Positions 1-11,889 of a stretch of 64,000 nt of DNA are shown here, in pieces. A program made the position numbers and the translations under genes. Below the pieces are notes generated by a model that was not told the DNA's origin, searched no databases, and saw only the letters and a list, made by a program, of their open reading frames with translations. The stretch comes from Periplaneta americana (lineage: Eukaryota > Arthropoda > Insecta > Blattodea > Blattidae): NCBI RefSeq assembly GCF_040183065.1, contig NC_091131.1:10510800-10574799 (forward strand), in the 5' to 3' direction. Every line of letters starts with the position of its first letter. Within the stretch, counting starts at the first letter, position 1.

Positions 1-125
1 AATACGAGCAAATGCTGGGTAACTTTCGGTGCTGGGCCCCAGACTCATTTCACCGACATTATCACCTTCATTTCATATAGACGCTAAATAACCTGAGATG
101 TTGATACAGCGTCGTAAAATAACCC
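1..125 (+). mobile_element. SINE-T, 3' part, cut by window edge
   Basis: Same sequence as the 3' half of the complete SINE at 41496-41719: core (cgagcaaatgctgggtaact), then the tail with gacgctaaataacctgag and gcgtcgtaaaataaccc. It runs into an A-rich stretch. The tRNA-related head lies outside the window. Confidence 0.8.
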
Positions 126-129
126 AATA

Positions 130-428
130 AAAAAAAAGAAAAAAACACAGACAGGGACAGAAAACGAGAGAGAAAGAAACAAACAAATATGGATACATAG
201 ACAGAAAGAAAGATTCAGCTGCAGAAACATAATATTGAAAGAAAGAGACAGGCATAAAGAAAAAACACAGACAGGGGCAGGAAGAGGTAGGGAAAGAAAC
301 AAAAAGAAAGTCATAGGCAGAACCGCCGGAAAGAAAGACTGAGAAAGAAAGAAAGACGGACGGACAGACGAACGGAAAGACAGAGACAGAGCCGGAGACT
401 GACCGTCTGAACAGAGAGAGAGAGAACA
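130..428 (+). repeat. Purine-rich (GA/GAAA) degenerate repeat
   Basis: About 300 bp almost entirely A and G with scattered C, on one strand. It includes an imperfect internal duplication (acacagacaggg near 145 and again near 266, each followed by gaaagaaac). It adjoins the A-rich tail of the SINE. The open frame on the opposite strand, rich in S, F and C, is an artefact. Confidence 0.6.
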
Positions 429-429
429 T

Positions 430-1128
430 GTTTCAAATCGTCCTAAACTTGCGTATCATGAGGGAGTAAATGTATTTGTTCCTCTTGTTATTGTGTAACA
501 AAGAAGCATGCGATGACTTGTCTTATAACTTATTACAGAAATGTAACATCAGCATATAAACACACCGTCCAATATTCATATTACAGTCCTCGCGCAATGA
601 AGCGAGATCGTTCATCCGTTTCCATAGAGTGTCTTATAAACAATAATTCTGTATTACTTTGTAGTATCACAATAACTCACAAATTGTTTGGCTACCACAT
701 AGATAACAAACATATAATAGACTGTTCATGTCAATATTGATACGAGGAAGAAGAGCATGTCCCGACAAGTACTGGCTGGTAGGAACTTGTCACGATTGTG
801 TGAATGTCTTTGGGATCACACAGTCATCCTCTGTCTACTCTACTCTATGCTGTTCACGTCTGCTCGTTACATAACTAACGTTGTCGTCACGTTGTGAAAC
901 CCGGCTTCAGTCTCCTACAACTCATTTCCAACGTCATGAATCTCATTTAAAAATGAAAATAATAACAAATTAGTGAACACAAAGTCCGGATTCAGCCCCT
1001 TTGAAAAGTTCGGTTTATCGGACTTGTATCATTTACGGTATCTACTCTAAATAACTTGTGGATATGCAGCCATTATAGTGACGTTGAATGAACTACCTAT
1101 GGCTGTAATTCCATATTCACAATAAACA

Positions 1129-1130
<2 letters not shown>
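430..1130. other. No recognisable feature
   Basis: AT-rich sequence with short spurious open frames. I see no splice-flanked coding segment or repeat structure. Confidence 0.5.
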
Positions 1131-1188
<58 letters not shown>

Positions 1189-1189
1189 G
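1131..1189 (+). repeat. (AAT)n microsatellite
   Basis: About 19 AAT units directly abutting the 5' end of a LINE-A copy. Confidence 0.95.
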
Positions 1190-1937
1190 GGAACGGTTTG
1201 GAAGTAAATCCCGAAAAGACAAAGTATATGAGTATGTCTCGTGACTGGAATATTGTACGAAATGGAAATAAAAATATTGGAGATTAATCCTTCGAAGAGG
1301 TGGAAAAATTCAAATATCTTGGAGCAACAGTAACAAATATAAATTACACTCGGGAGGAAATTAAAAGCAGAATAAATATGGGAAATGCGTGTTATTATTC
1401 GGTTGAGAAGCTTTTATCATCTAGTCTGCTGTCAAAAAATCTGAAAGTTAGAATTTATAAAACAGTTATATTACCGGGTCTTCTATATGGCTGTGAAACT
1501 TGGACTCTCACTCTAGAGATGAACATAGGTTAAGGGTGTTTGAGAATAAGGTGCTTAGGAAAATATTTGGGGCTAAGCGGGATGAAGTTACAGGAGACTG
1601 GAGAAAGTTACACAACACAGAATTGCAAGCATTGTATTCTTTACCTGACATAATTAGGAACTTGAAATCCAGACGTTTGAGATGGGCAGGGCATGTAGCA
1701 CGTATGGGCGAATCCAGGAATGCATATAGAGTGTTAGTTGGGAGACCGGAGGGAAAAAGACCTTTAGGGAGGCCGAGACGTAGATGGGAGGATAATATTA
1801 AAATGGATTTGAGGGAGGTGGGGTATGATGATAGAGACTGGCTTAATCTTGCACAGGATAGGGACCGATGGCGGGCTTATGTGAGGGCGGCAATGAACCT
1901 TCGGGTTCCTTAAAAGCCATTTGTAAGTAAGTAAGTA
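1190..1937 (+). mobile_element. LINE-A, 5'-truncated non-LTR copy, broken ORF
   Basis: Encodes the C-terminal part of a non-LTR reverse-transcriptase protein downstream of the YADD site: KFKYLGATVTN, KVRIYKTVILP, GCETWTLTL, LRWAGHVARMGESRN, GRPEGKRPLGRPRRRW, and AAMNLRVP before the stop. The 3' end is ttaaaagccatttgtaagtaag, a (GTAA)n tail. The frame is broken by a stop near 1286 and a shift near 1515. The family is RTE-like as commonly annotated in insects; assignment is by protein resemblance only. Confidence 0.85.
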
Positions 1938-1942
1938 ATAAT

Positions 1943-3294
1943 AATAGGGAAAATACGGGAATTTTACTTGAAGCAAGTAAAGAGATGGATTGGAAGTAAA
2001 TCCCGAAAAGACAAAGTATATGATTATCCATTTTGAATCTTGCGTTCACCACTTTTAACACTTGAATATAATTAATTGATGAACTAGTGGACTTACTCGT
2101 GTTAAATATGTAATATTTGTCCGGCTTACAGCTGTTTCAGTGCTTCACGCACCATCATCAGAGCCTACTAGATCGCGGCGTCATCTCGAACTTCTCTGCC
2201 TGTTAAGAGGGTTTGTTTTATTGTTGGAAGGTGTTGAAGTGTGGAGTGGAATAGTGTGTGTGTACTGAAAATAGTGTGTGTACTGAAAATAGTGTGTGTG
2301 TACTGAAATTGATCTGTGTGTTGAGGATTTGATCGGGGTGTGTTTTAGTGTGTTTGTATATTTCCCCGATCAAATCCTCAACACACAGATCAATTTAAGT
2401 ACACACACACTATTCGACTCCACACTTCAACACCTTCCAACAATAAAACACACCCTCTTAACAGGCAGAGAAGTTCGAGATGACGCCGCGATCTAGTAGG
2501 CTCTGATGATGGTGCGTGAAGCACTGAAACAGCTGTAAGCCGGACAAATATTACATATTTAACACGAGTAAGTCCACTAGTTCATCAATTAATTATATGA
2601 TTATGTCTCGTGACGAGAATATTGTACGAAATGGAAATATAAAAGTTGGAAATTTCTCCTTTGAAGTGATGGAGAAGTTCAAATATCTTGGAGCAACAGT
2701 AAAAAATATAAATGATACTCGGGAGGAAATTAAACACAGAATAAATATGGAAAATGCCTGTTATTATTCGGTTGAGAAGCTTTTATCATCCAGTCTGCTG
2801 TCAAAAAATCTGAAAGTTAGAATTTATAAAACAGTTATATTACCGGTTGTTCTTTATGGTTGTAAAACTTGGACTCTCACTTTGAGAGAGGAACATAGGT
2901 TAAGGGTGTTTGAGAATAAGGTGCTTAGGAAAATATTTGGAGCTAAGAAGTTACAGGAGAATGGAGAAAGTTACACAATATAGAACTGCACGCATTGTAT
3001 TCTTCACCTGACATAATTAGGAACATTAAATGTAGACGTTTGAGATAGGCAGGGCATGTAGCACGTATGGGCGAATCCAGAAATGCAGATAGAGTGTTAG
3101 TTGGGAGGCCGGAGGGAAAAAGACCTTTAGGGAGGCCGAGACGTAGATGGGAGGAAAATATTAAAATGGATTTGAGGGAGGCTTTATATGATTGTAGAGA
3201 CTGGATTAATCTTGCTCAGGATAGGGACCAATGGCGGACTTATGTGAGGGCGGCAATGAACCTCCGGGTTCCTTAAAAGCCAGTAAGTAAGTAA

Positions 3295-3296
<2 letters not shown>
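1943..3296 (+). mobile_element. LINE-A copy split by a foldback insertion
   Basis: The 5' piece (1943-2027) begins gggaaaatacgggaatttta and carries the codons for LEVNPEK-type sequence. The 3' piece (2594-3296) continues the same element to its (GTAA)n tail. The 566 bp between them is the foldback. The reading frame is dead: shift near 2947 with loss of the KRDEV region, stop near 2980, and stop instead of Trp near 3047. Confidence 0.85.
2028..2593. mobile_element. Foldback element with 11-bp TSD
   Basis: Large inverted repeat. The left arm from about 2072 (attaattgatgaactagtgg) is repeated in reverse complement ending at 2593, with arms of about 230 bp. The centre carries repeated tactgaaaatagtgtgtg units. 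It is flanked by TATATGATTAT at 2017-2027 and 2594-2604, the duplicated target inside LINE-A. The left end has about 44 bp not mirrored on the right. I see no transposase. Confidence 0.7.

Positions 3297-3354
<58 letters not shown>
3297..3354 (+). repeat. (AAT)n microsatellite
   Basis: Trinucleotide run between two LINE-A copies. Confidence 0.95.
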
Positions 3355-3355
<1 letters not shown>

Positions 3356-3528
3356 GGGCGCAGAGAAAAAGACCTTTGAGGCGACCGAGACGCAGATGGG
3401 AGGATAATATTAAAATGGATTTGAGGGAGGTGGGATATGATTGTAGAGACTAGATTAATCTTCCTCAGGATAGGGACTGATGATGGCAATGAACCTCCGG
3501 GTTCCTTAATAGCCATAAGTAAGTAAAT
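3355..3528 (+). mobile_element. LINE-A 3' fragment
   Basis: Only the last part of the ORF (RPRRRWEDNIKMDLREVGYD-like, with stops) and the ccttaatagccataagtaag tail remain. Confidence 0.8.
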
Positions 3529-4256
3529 AATAATAATAACCATCACCATCTTTCTAAATGACGGAGAAAGCAATGGTAAATTCGTCAAAGAGATTTGAGT
3601 TGGACTTTTTTTTCCCCTTACTAAGGAAAATAAATAAAAACAAGAAGTTCATAACGTTTCGAAGCTACTTTCTACTTTTGTCATCAGGCGATAAAATCGG
3701 CATTGGAGTATTCTACTCGTTGAGTTCGTTATAAAACGGTTTAATTCCACGCATGTGAATTTAGCCATTAATAACGACTTCAGCGAGTAAGATACGTTTT
3801 TACTCTAATTTTGAATTTTCACCTGGAAACTAATGTTTTCCTTAAGCAAATGGAAGATATCCTTATAAGTACTGAGCATAGTGCGGAGAATAAGGTGCTG
3901 TCATCTACAAAAACAATCTATACAGCGTTACTATTACAAGGTAAATCGTTAATCATAATCAAGAATAAAAGCGGAGCCCAAAATCGAACCTTAAGGGACT
4001 CCGCTCTCAATTTTTGCAAGTTCAGAAAAAATGCCCTTGACACATACATATTGAAAACGATTAGACAAATACGATTTAATGAGATACAGTTCCTTGCCAT
4101 CCACATCACAGAACCGTAATTTGGGCGTATGCCTACTGGTACGGTGACACCGTGATCATCAGTAATCTGCTAGCGAGACTGGACATCCGTCGACTAGCAT
4201 CGGAAACACCCTCGTCAACTGGGCACTCGGGTCTGGTGCCGGTGCACGATCACAGA

Positions 4257-4400
4257 AAATCAGTAACTCACTCACATTAATTCCACGCCTCTGGAACTCT
4301 CCCTCTCTGACCATGTCAGAGACTGTCGGACAATATCAAAATTCAAATTTAAATTAAAAAATCACATTCTAGTTTATGAAATTGCTTGTTGAACATCTGT
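4257..4400 (+). pseudogene. LINE C-terminal fragment (LINE-C-like)
   Basis: In shifted frames it reads PRLWNS and then VRDCRTISKFKFKLKNHIL followed by VYEIAC and a stop. This resembles the end of Jockey/L2-type reverse-transcriptase proteins (RLWNSLP...IRDC...FKxxLK). A one-base shift separates the two parts. Confidence 0.55.
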
Positions 4401-4429
4401 CAGGTTGCGCAACTTCGGTTTAATCCATT

Positions 4430-5017
4430 ACTTACTTACTTACAAATGGCTTTTAAGGAACCCGCAGGTTCATTGCCGCCCTCACATAAGCCCGCCATCG
4501 GTCCCTATCCTGTGCAAGATTAATCCAGTCCCTATCATCATATCCCACCTCCCTCAAATTCATTTTAATATTATCCTCCACCTACGTCTCGGCATCCCCA
4601 AAGGTCTTTTTCCCTCCGGTCTCCCAACTAACACTCTACATGCATTCCTGGATTCGCCCATACGTGCTACATGCCCTGCCCATCTCAAACGTCTGGATTT
4701 AATGTTCATAATTATGTCAGGTGAAGAATACAATGCGTGCAGTTCTGCGTTGTGTAACTTTCTCCATTCTCCTGTAACTTCATCCCTCTTAGCCCCAAAT
4801 ATTTTCCTAAGCACCTTATCCTCAAACACCCTTAACCTATGTTCCTCTCTCAGAGTGAGAGTCCAAGTTTCACAACCATACAGAAGAACCGGTAATATAA
4901 CTGTTTTATAAATTCTAACTTTCAGATTTTTTGACGGCAGACTAGATGATAAAAGCTTCTCAACCGAATAATAACATGAATTTCCCATATTTATTCTGCG
5001 TTTAATTTCCTCCCAAA
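4430..5017 (-). mobile_element. LINE-A, 5'-truncated, minus strand
   Basis: Reverse copy ending in (TTAC)n at 4430. It encodes MGNSCYYSVEKLLSSSLPSK, GCETWTLTLREEHR and WAGHVARMGESRNAC on the minus strand. The frame shifts near 4560-4590, where a base is missing in the RPRRRWEDN region. Confidence 0.85.
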
Positions 5018-5084
5018 GTGTCCATTACATAACTTATAGTAAATATTGTAACTATGCTGTTGTAAAATTGATAATTAATATGTA

Positions 5085-5087
5085 ATG

Positions 5088-5127
<40 letters not shown>

Positions 5128-6374
5128 GTTATTATTATCAGTTATCAGTAGCATCATTCCTATCTCTGTTTTTCTTCTTTTTTCTTTTTCTTGCATTAGC
5201 TCGATGAGAGCTGTATAGTGTTCTTTTGACCCTGTTGGCCCTCTATAGGGCTTTAATTTAATTTGTACTATTTTCATCAGCGTCTGTATTTCATCATTCA
5301 TCGTCATCCTTCACGAATTAGGTCTCTGTAGACCTGTTTCGGCCCCATTTAGCAGTCTTCTAAAAGGTCGTTCTGGTCGACGATGTCCTCTAGGTTTATA
5401 CTGCATCATAATTTTTGGGATTCTTGAATTTTCCATTCTTCTTACATGATCTAGCAAATTGAATTTGTATCTGCTGATTTTTTCTTCTACTGACTCTACT
5501 TCTAATTGTTCTAAAATTTCTTCATTACTTTTTCGGTCTAAAAGAGTATATCCTGCTGTCCTCCTGAAAAATTTCATTTCCGTTGCTTTGATTCTGTTCA
5601 TGTCTTTTTTCTTTAATGTCCAAATCTCGCTTCCATATAAAGGGGAGGGTAATGCTAGTGTATTATATATTTTTATTCTTGTAGATTTTTGTACTAATTT
5701 AGCTTTTAATGTATTGTTTATTATTCCTAGAATTTGTGTAAATTTGGTAATTTTCTTGTTCACATCTTTTTCATTTTGATAAGATATTTCACAACCCAGA
5801 TAATTGAAATTTTGCACTTGTTCGAGGCATTGGTTATTGTGTATCATCTTACTTCTGACTGGGTCTTGTCCTAAAAATCCCATTACTTTTGATTTTTGTG
5901 CTGAAATTTCCATCCCAAAATCTTTTAATATTTTATTTAATGTATATAATCCTCGTTGTAAATTATCCTCTGAATTGGAAATTATGACTTGATCATCGGC
6001 ATAGAGTAAGGTATTTAATGTTAGAGCACTGGTTATTTTGATTCCTGATGTGTAGATTTGGTTCCATTTTAAAATAATTTCATTTATATAAATATTAAAT
6101 AAAGTTGGTGATAGTGGACAACCTTGTCGAACTCCATTATTAACTAATTTTCTTTCGGATATACAGTTATTTATTTTGACACTTATTTTGCTGTCTGTGT
6201 AGATTTCTATTATATTCTGTAATAGCAAATTTGGAATATTTTTATCTTGTAATATGTCGAATAAAACGTCTCTTCGGACTTTATCAAAAGCTTTCACAAA
6301 ATCAATAAAAGCTATATGGGTTTCTAAATTAAATTCTCTTCTTTTTCTATTTATATGTGCTATCTGGTAGGATG
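5085..6374 (-). mobile_element. LINE-B, partial non-LTR retrotransposon
   Basis: Minus-strand element. It contains reverse-transcriptase palm and thumb coding sequence, then a 3' UTR (5138-5310) and an (AAT)n tail at 5091-5137. The 5' end is cut at 6374, where it abuts the 3' end of a different LINE. Its protein is distinct from LINE-A, although both share the xYGxExWTL block. Confidence 0.85.
5311..6374 (-). pseudogene. LINE-B reverse transcriptase (N-terminally truncated)
   Basis: Reads from the truncated end as IAHINRKRREF, then THIAFIDFVKAFDKVRR (RT block with the first catalytic Asp), NNGVRQGCPLSPTLFNIYIN (the RQGxxLSPxLF block), LLYADDQVI (catalytic YADD), FNYLGCEIS, LPSPLYGSEIWTLKKKD, FFRRTAGYTLLDRKSNEEIL, and an RNGAETGLQRPN-like end. 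The frame is open for about 350 codons with all palm motifs present. The endonuclease and N-terminal RT regions are missing, so it cannot move by itself. The family is a non-LTR retrotransposon of the RTE-like type common in insects. Confidence is high for RT and moderate for the clade. Confidence 0.85.
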
Positions 6375-6375
6375 G

Positions 6376-6440
6376 AAGAGAAGGCCTTATGGTCTTAATC
6401 CTGTCAGATTAAATTAATTAATTAATTAATTAATTAATGT
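6376..6440 (+). mobile_element. LINE-C 3' terminus and (TTAA)n tail
   Basis: gagaaggccttatggtctta, then a LINE-type ending and TTAA repeats. It matches the ends at 25288-25328 and 32788-32826. Confidence 0.6.
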
Positions 6441-9400
6441 AACTTATCAGTCTGCAATCTTTGATGACAAGAAATGTTGTGAAATAGAGGAATAGGTAAA
6501 GGTGGTATGAAGAGTGTTGGTGCAATAATATTTATAATGTTGAGAAAACTGGAGAAATCTCATCCTCCGATCTTCACATGTATCGCTCCACCAACGCTTG
6601 GAATCAAATTCTAATATGCGGAAGGAGATGCCAGCGCTCAAAAACTACCCATCAGAGAGACTAGATACTAAATACAGTTTACGATCTTTAAAAATGTCAT
6701 TGAGCAACATTAAATATTAGAAAATCGGAAGATATTAAAATAAGGACACATGTCTGCAATGAGTTATTTCAAGATCAAACGATTTTCCGATGGAGTTGGC
6801 ATCACAGGTTCCAATATTATTCGATATTGCATTTTATGGCATTGTTCACGCCATGCCGTTCGCTACGATAACGGGCACACACGCTCACATGGGCGTCTGA
6901 TTTAGTTCAGAAATAATTGACGCGAACAATGGAGCCGTTAATATACATATTGTTGGGCTCGTCTGCCGCGCAATTACCTCGATAACTCATTCCACATTCA
7001 TTCCTCTTTAATAAGTTTCCCCGCTACGCGCTAACTGGAACAACAAATGCACGCATAACGATGCTCATTTGTCGTGCAAAGAACTGAAATACAATGTCAT
7101 TGTTGATATTGCTAACTTATATAGCGCAGCATAGCCTGTATTTTAGTAGAAGAGAGCAAACATTCTAAAAATTATGTTCGTTGTCGAGATGATATTTTTT
7201 TGTCCGTATTTTAAGCGGCCTATCCCAATATGATGAGTTTTTTCGGCATCGGAATATGCCTAAAAGTCTAATATCACAAATTCAGGGAAGTTAAAGAAGC
7301 TGAACGCAACAATGACAAAACCAAACCAAAAACCATCCATCTGAGGACAATATCCAGAAAGGCAGACAAAGATACATACACCTATACACGGACATTTTTC
7401 TTGTTACAAAATCGAAGTTCTATGTGTTTCGTGTAGTATCCACAAATACCTTACTATGATAATACCGGACAGCTATATACTAGCAGCATTGGCGTGAGTG
7501 CGAAAAATCGCGGACCTGACATCTAGCGCAGAGGGATGGAATTACGTCCACATATACAAATACTAACATAGCAAGATTCGGACTATTCTTTAAAACGTGA
7601 GTTACTGATGTGGAATTGTATATGAAACACTTAAGAAATGTTGAATAATATTTAATGTAAAAGTATTATCTTATAGCAAAGCTGCATATTATGAGAAATA
7701 TTGCACACTTCATATTAATTTCCGTAATTAATTGTTACATATTTTTTCTTTGGTTTACCGAGACAAAATCAATCTGATATTAGGAATGAATTTACAGTAA
7801 TGTTAAATATACGCATTGCTGACAACTGCAAAGATAAAATTGATAGTAATCTGATGCTTGTAATAATTAGTAAAGGCATGTGGACAACAATAAAACTCAA
7901 TTTGATAAAACTTTAAAATCCAATACATTTTAACTTCTATTTATTTATTAGGTCTAAATAAAAAAAACTAATTTGTATTTTTCTATCAACACAAAGACGA
8001 AGGAATTAGGCCTACTAAAGAATGTTGTTGACTTAGTTTTATGAACTGTCGGAAATCGAAAGTACGATTTGGAGCAATTTGTAATGCTGCAATTGTCACA
8101 ATTATAAACAGCACATATACACCCTGACATTTTAACACTAGTACTAATTCATAAACTATTAACAAATTAACTAGCCCAGCAACAATATACATTGCAGTTG
8201 ATTACAGCTTGTTTCGCGAGTATCTCCATCCCGGCAGGTAGGTAGCAGCACCATCGTCGTTCGCACGTAAAACTGCTAGCTGTCCGGTATTATTATAGTA
8301 AGGTATTTGGTATCCATGCATAATAAAAGCAGAATCATATGCTACATGCTATACACACGCAAATTTATATGGGGATTATTGATAAATCAAAATAATACTG
8401 AAATCGCTACAACGGCTTTTAGAAATAGAATCCGCATAAAAGAAAACACTATTATATTCTCAAAAGGATTGTTTGTTTATGTAAAAACTTATTTATAAAA
8501 AATAAAATATAATCGCCATTTTGTTCTGTAGTCATTTTTAGCTTCCACGGTAAGGCCTGGATTCGAACTCACGAATCTCTGATCGAACGGCCAGCAAGGT
8601 CAGAAGATCACCGAGGTAGAAACCTCAGAATGGCGGTAATAAGATATCCTAGATCTTTATTAAGCAAAGCAGTTTGACTAAGACACTTCAGAAAATACTA
8701 TAATGCATTCAATTTATGGGAACTCTTTAATTCCATTTCAGCGAACAAGAAATTCCTGTGGCATCCTACACTTGAAAACAAAATAAGGATTTGTTCTTTT
8801 GGATACTGCACAATTCGCTTCTGTGTTAACTTTCGCTGGAATTTCTGTAAAATATTTCCAGATTCTTCTTAATCTCTCTCACAGAAAGAGAAAGAGAGTT
8901 TGAAGATATTTATAAAAGTATGCTCTTTGCGAATTAACAAGTAGGCAAATTCCTGTGTGCAAATTCTTAGAAACTTCATTTAAAAAAATTAGCACTTGGT
9001 GTAACTTCGAGAATACGATTTTATAGTTTAAAACAGCAAAGATACCTAAGAAAGGGCCTCGGGCATAATCTGGTGAAATTAATTAACAATCTTCTGTGTG
9101 GGTTGCCCTCCATTTGATGTTGCCACTACCACGGCAGATATGAGGAAAGAGACCAAAGAAATTAAAATTGCATATCGAACACGAACAAAGGCCTTATCTC
9201 GAGAATTAGAACCTCAGGTAACCAGCAGTTTAGGCTAGTTTTCATAGGAACTTCAAAAAATTACGACGCTTTCACTTGTTTCATTTATATACTCTATGAA
9301 ACTACATCCTGCATACCCTATCTGCTGGCCTATATAAAATTGATTTAGGCCTACTACTTGTTCGAAAACATAAAACTTTACATGGACATGTCAATTTAAA

Positions 9401-9456
9401 GGTTGAGCAATAACTGCAAAGATAACGACATACTGAATGTGAATAAAGAAATATTA
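6441..9456. other. Mostly featureless AT-rich DNA
   Basis: No gene recognised. Around 8560-8600 there is a B-box-like ggattcgaactcacga in minus orientation, flanked by cgccatttt/aatggcgg, possibly a decayed tRNA-related repeat. Remaining open frames are short and lack splice context. Confidence 0.4.
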
Positions 9457-9670
9457 GGGGAGAGTCGGGTAGTATCGGACATCGGGTAATTTCGGACAGT
9501 GCGTTTCTTTCATCTACAACCATATGGTAGTAGCTGAATGACATGGTTACGTTTCTCTATGCGACATCACAGAAACGCAACCATGTCAATCAGGTACTAT
9601 CATCGTGTGCTAGATGAAAGAAACTCACTGTTCGATATTACCCGCTGTCCGATACTACCCGACTCTCCCC
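9457..9670. mobile_element. MITE-1 copy A (TA TSD)
   Basis: 214-bp foldback with terminal inverted repeats GGGGAGAGTCGGGTAGTATC / its complement and interior arms (tttctttcatcta). TA lies on both sides (9455-9456, 9671-9672). Same family as 14423-14658. A TA target suggests a Tc1/mariner-type transposase acting in trans. Confidence 0.85.
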
Positions 9671-10015
9671 TACGTATGTATGTGTCATTTTATCTGCTTG
9701 TAACTATTATCTCATAATTAGGCAGGAAGATATAAAAAATAAAGTGTATCAGCCTTCAAGGACTGAACTCCAGACATTCCAACATGGAGCCATGTGGTAT
9801 CAAATCTCGATCTATCTAGCAGAAAAGAGGGTCAATCTGTACAAGGACACTAAAACATATCGATGTTATCTCTGCTCTCAAGTTCCACTATCTTCAGATA
9901 AATACAGAGTGCTATCTTCTCAATTAAGCAGTTCCGCACCTGTGATTTAAGCCGCTGTATTCGCCATCCATGAACATACATTTCCTTTATGCTGCATTGT
10001 TTTAAATAAGTTATT

Positions 10016-10094
10016 TAACGCGCACTGTATCAACTATAAGGTTTTCGATTGCAGCGATATTTTACTACTTAATTAACTTATTATTCCCAGTACA
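10016..10094 (+). repeat. 79-bp target duplication, left copy
   Basis: TAACGCGCACTGTATCAACT... to CCAGTACA, repeated without change at 10893-10971 on the other side of the LINE-A insertion. Confidence 0.9.
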
Positions 10095-10892
10095 CAAACG
10101 ATTAGGGAAAACACGGAAATTTTACTTGAAGCAAGTAAAGCGATCGGTTTGGAAGTAAATCCCGAAAAGACTAAGTATATGATTATGTCTCGTGACCAGA
10201 ATATTGTACGAAATGGAAATATAAAAATTGGAAATTTATCTTTTGAAGAGGTGGAGAAGTTCAAATATCTTGGAGCAACAGTAACAAATATAAATTATAC
10301 TCGGGAGGAAATTAAACACAGAATAAATATGGGAAATGCGTGTTATTATTCGGTTGAGAAGCTTTTATCATCCAGTCTGCTGTCAAAAAATCTGAAAGTT
10401 AGAATTTATAAAACAGTTATATTACCGGTTGTTCTTTATGCTTGTGAAACTTGGACTCTCACCTTGAGAGAGGAACATAGGTTAAGGGTGTTTGAGAATA
10501 AGGTGCTTAGGAAAATATTTGGGGCTAAGAGGGATGAAGTTACAGGAGAATGGAGAAAGTTACACAACACAGAACTGCACGCATTGTCTTCTTCACCTGA
10601 CATAATTATGAACGTTAAATCCAGACGTTTGAGTTGGGCAGGACATGTAGCACGTATGGGAGAATCCAGAAATGCATATAGAGTGTTAGTTGGGAGGCCG
10701 GAGGGAAAAAGACCTTTAGGAAGGCCGAGACGTAGATGGGAGGATAATATTAAAATGGATTTGAGGGAGGTGGGATATGATGATAGAGAATGGATTAATC
10801 TTGCTCAGGATAGGCACCAATGGCGGGCTTATGTGAGGGCGGCAATGAACCTCCGGGTTCCTTAAAAGCCAGTAAGTAAGTAAGTAAGTAAG
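10095..10892 (+). mobile_element. LINE-A, youngest-looking copy
   Basis: The only copy whose frame stays open from its 5' truncation to the stop at 10863-10865 (about 255 codons). It runs TIRENTEILLEASKAIGLEV, NPEKTKYMIMSRDQN, EEVEKFKYLGATVTN, CYYSVEKLLSSSLLSKN, ETWTLTLREEHRLRV, SWAGHVARMGESRNAYR, RPEGKRPLGRPRRRWED, and ends NLRVP. It starts just after where YADD would be, so it lacks endonuclease and catalytic RT residues. It ends in a (GTAA)n tail. The exact 79-bp flanking duplications also indicate a recent insertion. Confidence 0.9.
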
Positions 10893-10971
10893 TAACGCGC
10901 ACTGTATCAACTATAAGGTTTTCGATTGCAGCGATATTTTACTACTTAATTAACTTATTATTCCCAGTACA
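10893..10971 (+). repeat. 79-bp target duplication, right copy
   Basis: Identical by eye to 10016-10094. Confidence 0.9.
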
Positions 10972-11237
10972 TAAATTTTACCAGCAATCGAAAAGTATTG
11001 GGAATAAATTTGAATAAGGAACAAAATAAAGTTTCCTTCCCAGGCAGGATTCGAACCACGAAAGTCTTAGTTACCAGTCTATCGTGCTCTGAATGAACAA
11101 GGCTCTGAAATCAGCTACAAGGGCCGGTCCGGTTTTTTTTTGCCACTACTGTACTTAGGTAAGCCTGAATATTTTAGGTTCACTTCTTCAGTAACATTCA
11201 TTATTTTCCTATACAATGTTCACAACAAAGCTTACAC

Positions 11238-11238
<1 letters not shown>

Positions 11239-11281
<43 letters not shown>
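11239..11281 (+). repeat. (TA)n microsatellite
   Basis: Pure alternating TA run of about 20 units. Confidence 0.95.
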
Positions 11282-11284
<3 letters not shown>

Positions 11285-11889
11285 CCTGAAAATTTCTGCC
11301 TAGACGATCCGATGGGAAAAACAATTAAGGAGGTTCGGAACTTCAAAAATGTCTAAATTTTGAAATTTTGTTTTATTGTCTCATTGTAGCCCTATTCTAC
11401 AGATTTCAGGGATTACAATGATATATGACACTTATTGTTTTGAAAATTGAAAAGTCTCTTATCTTTTTTATTTATGTTACGCCTGTCAATTGATGTTTCT
11501 TGTCAACTTTGATGTTGATAAAAAATTACATTTTTTTTTTTACATATGACCCATTATCTCAGCTTCTACCTAAGATACAAAGCTCAAATTTTTACCACAT
11601 GTTCTCCGTAAGTATTTCCTACTTTTAATACAGGGAAATGTTTCTATGTGGGATAGTTTAAAAATTAAAAAAAATAAATTCTCTCCTTTTTTTCTTTCCA
11701 AAATTCAGTTTCATAATAAACATTTTTGATTTGTAAAGTTTTTATAATAACTAAATCTACTTATGTCTAAATCATCAACAGGCTTCCAGTAATATGTGGT
11801 AGAAGTTTCATCTTTCTACATATGAACGTTTCTGAGAAAATGGGACATGAACTTAACATTGTGGAGATAGGCGATTCCGAACTCGCTTA

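Noticed and set aside
513..740. Small open frame before the first LINE-A copy
   Set aside because: Chance length in AT-rich DNA. No coding signature.
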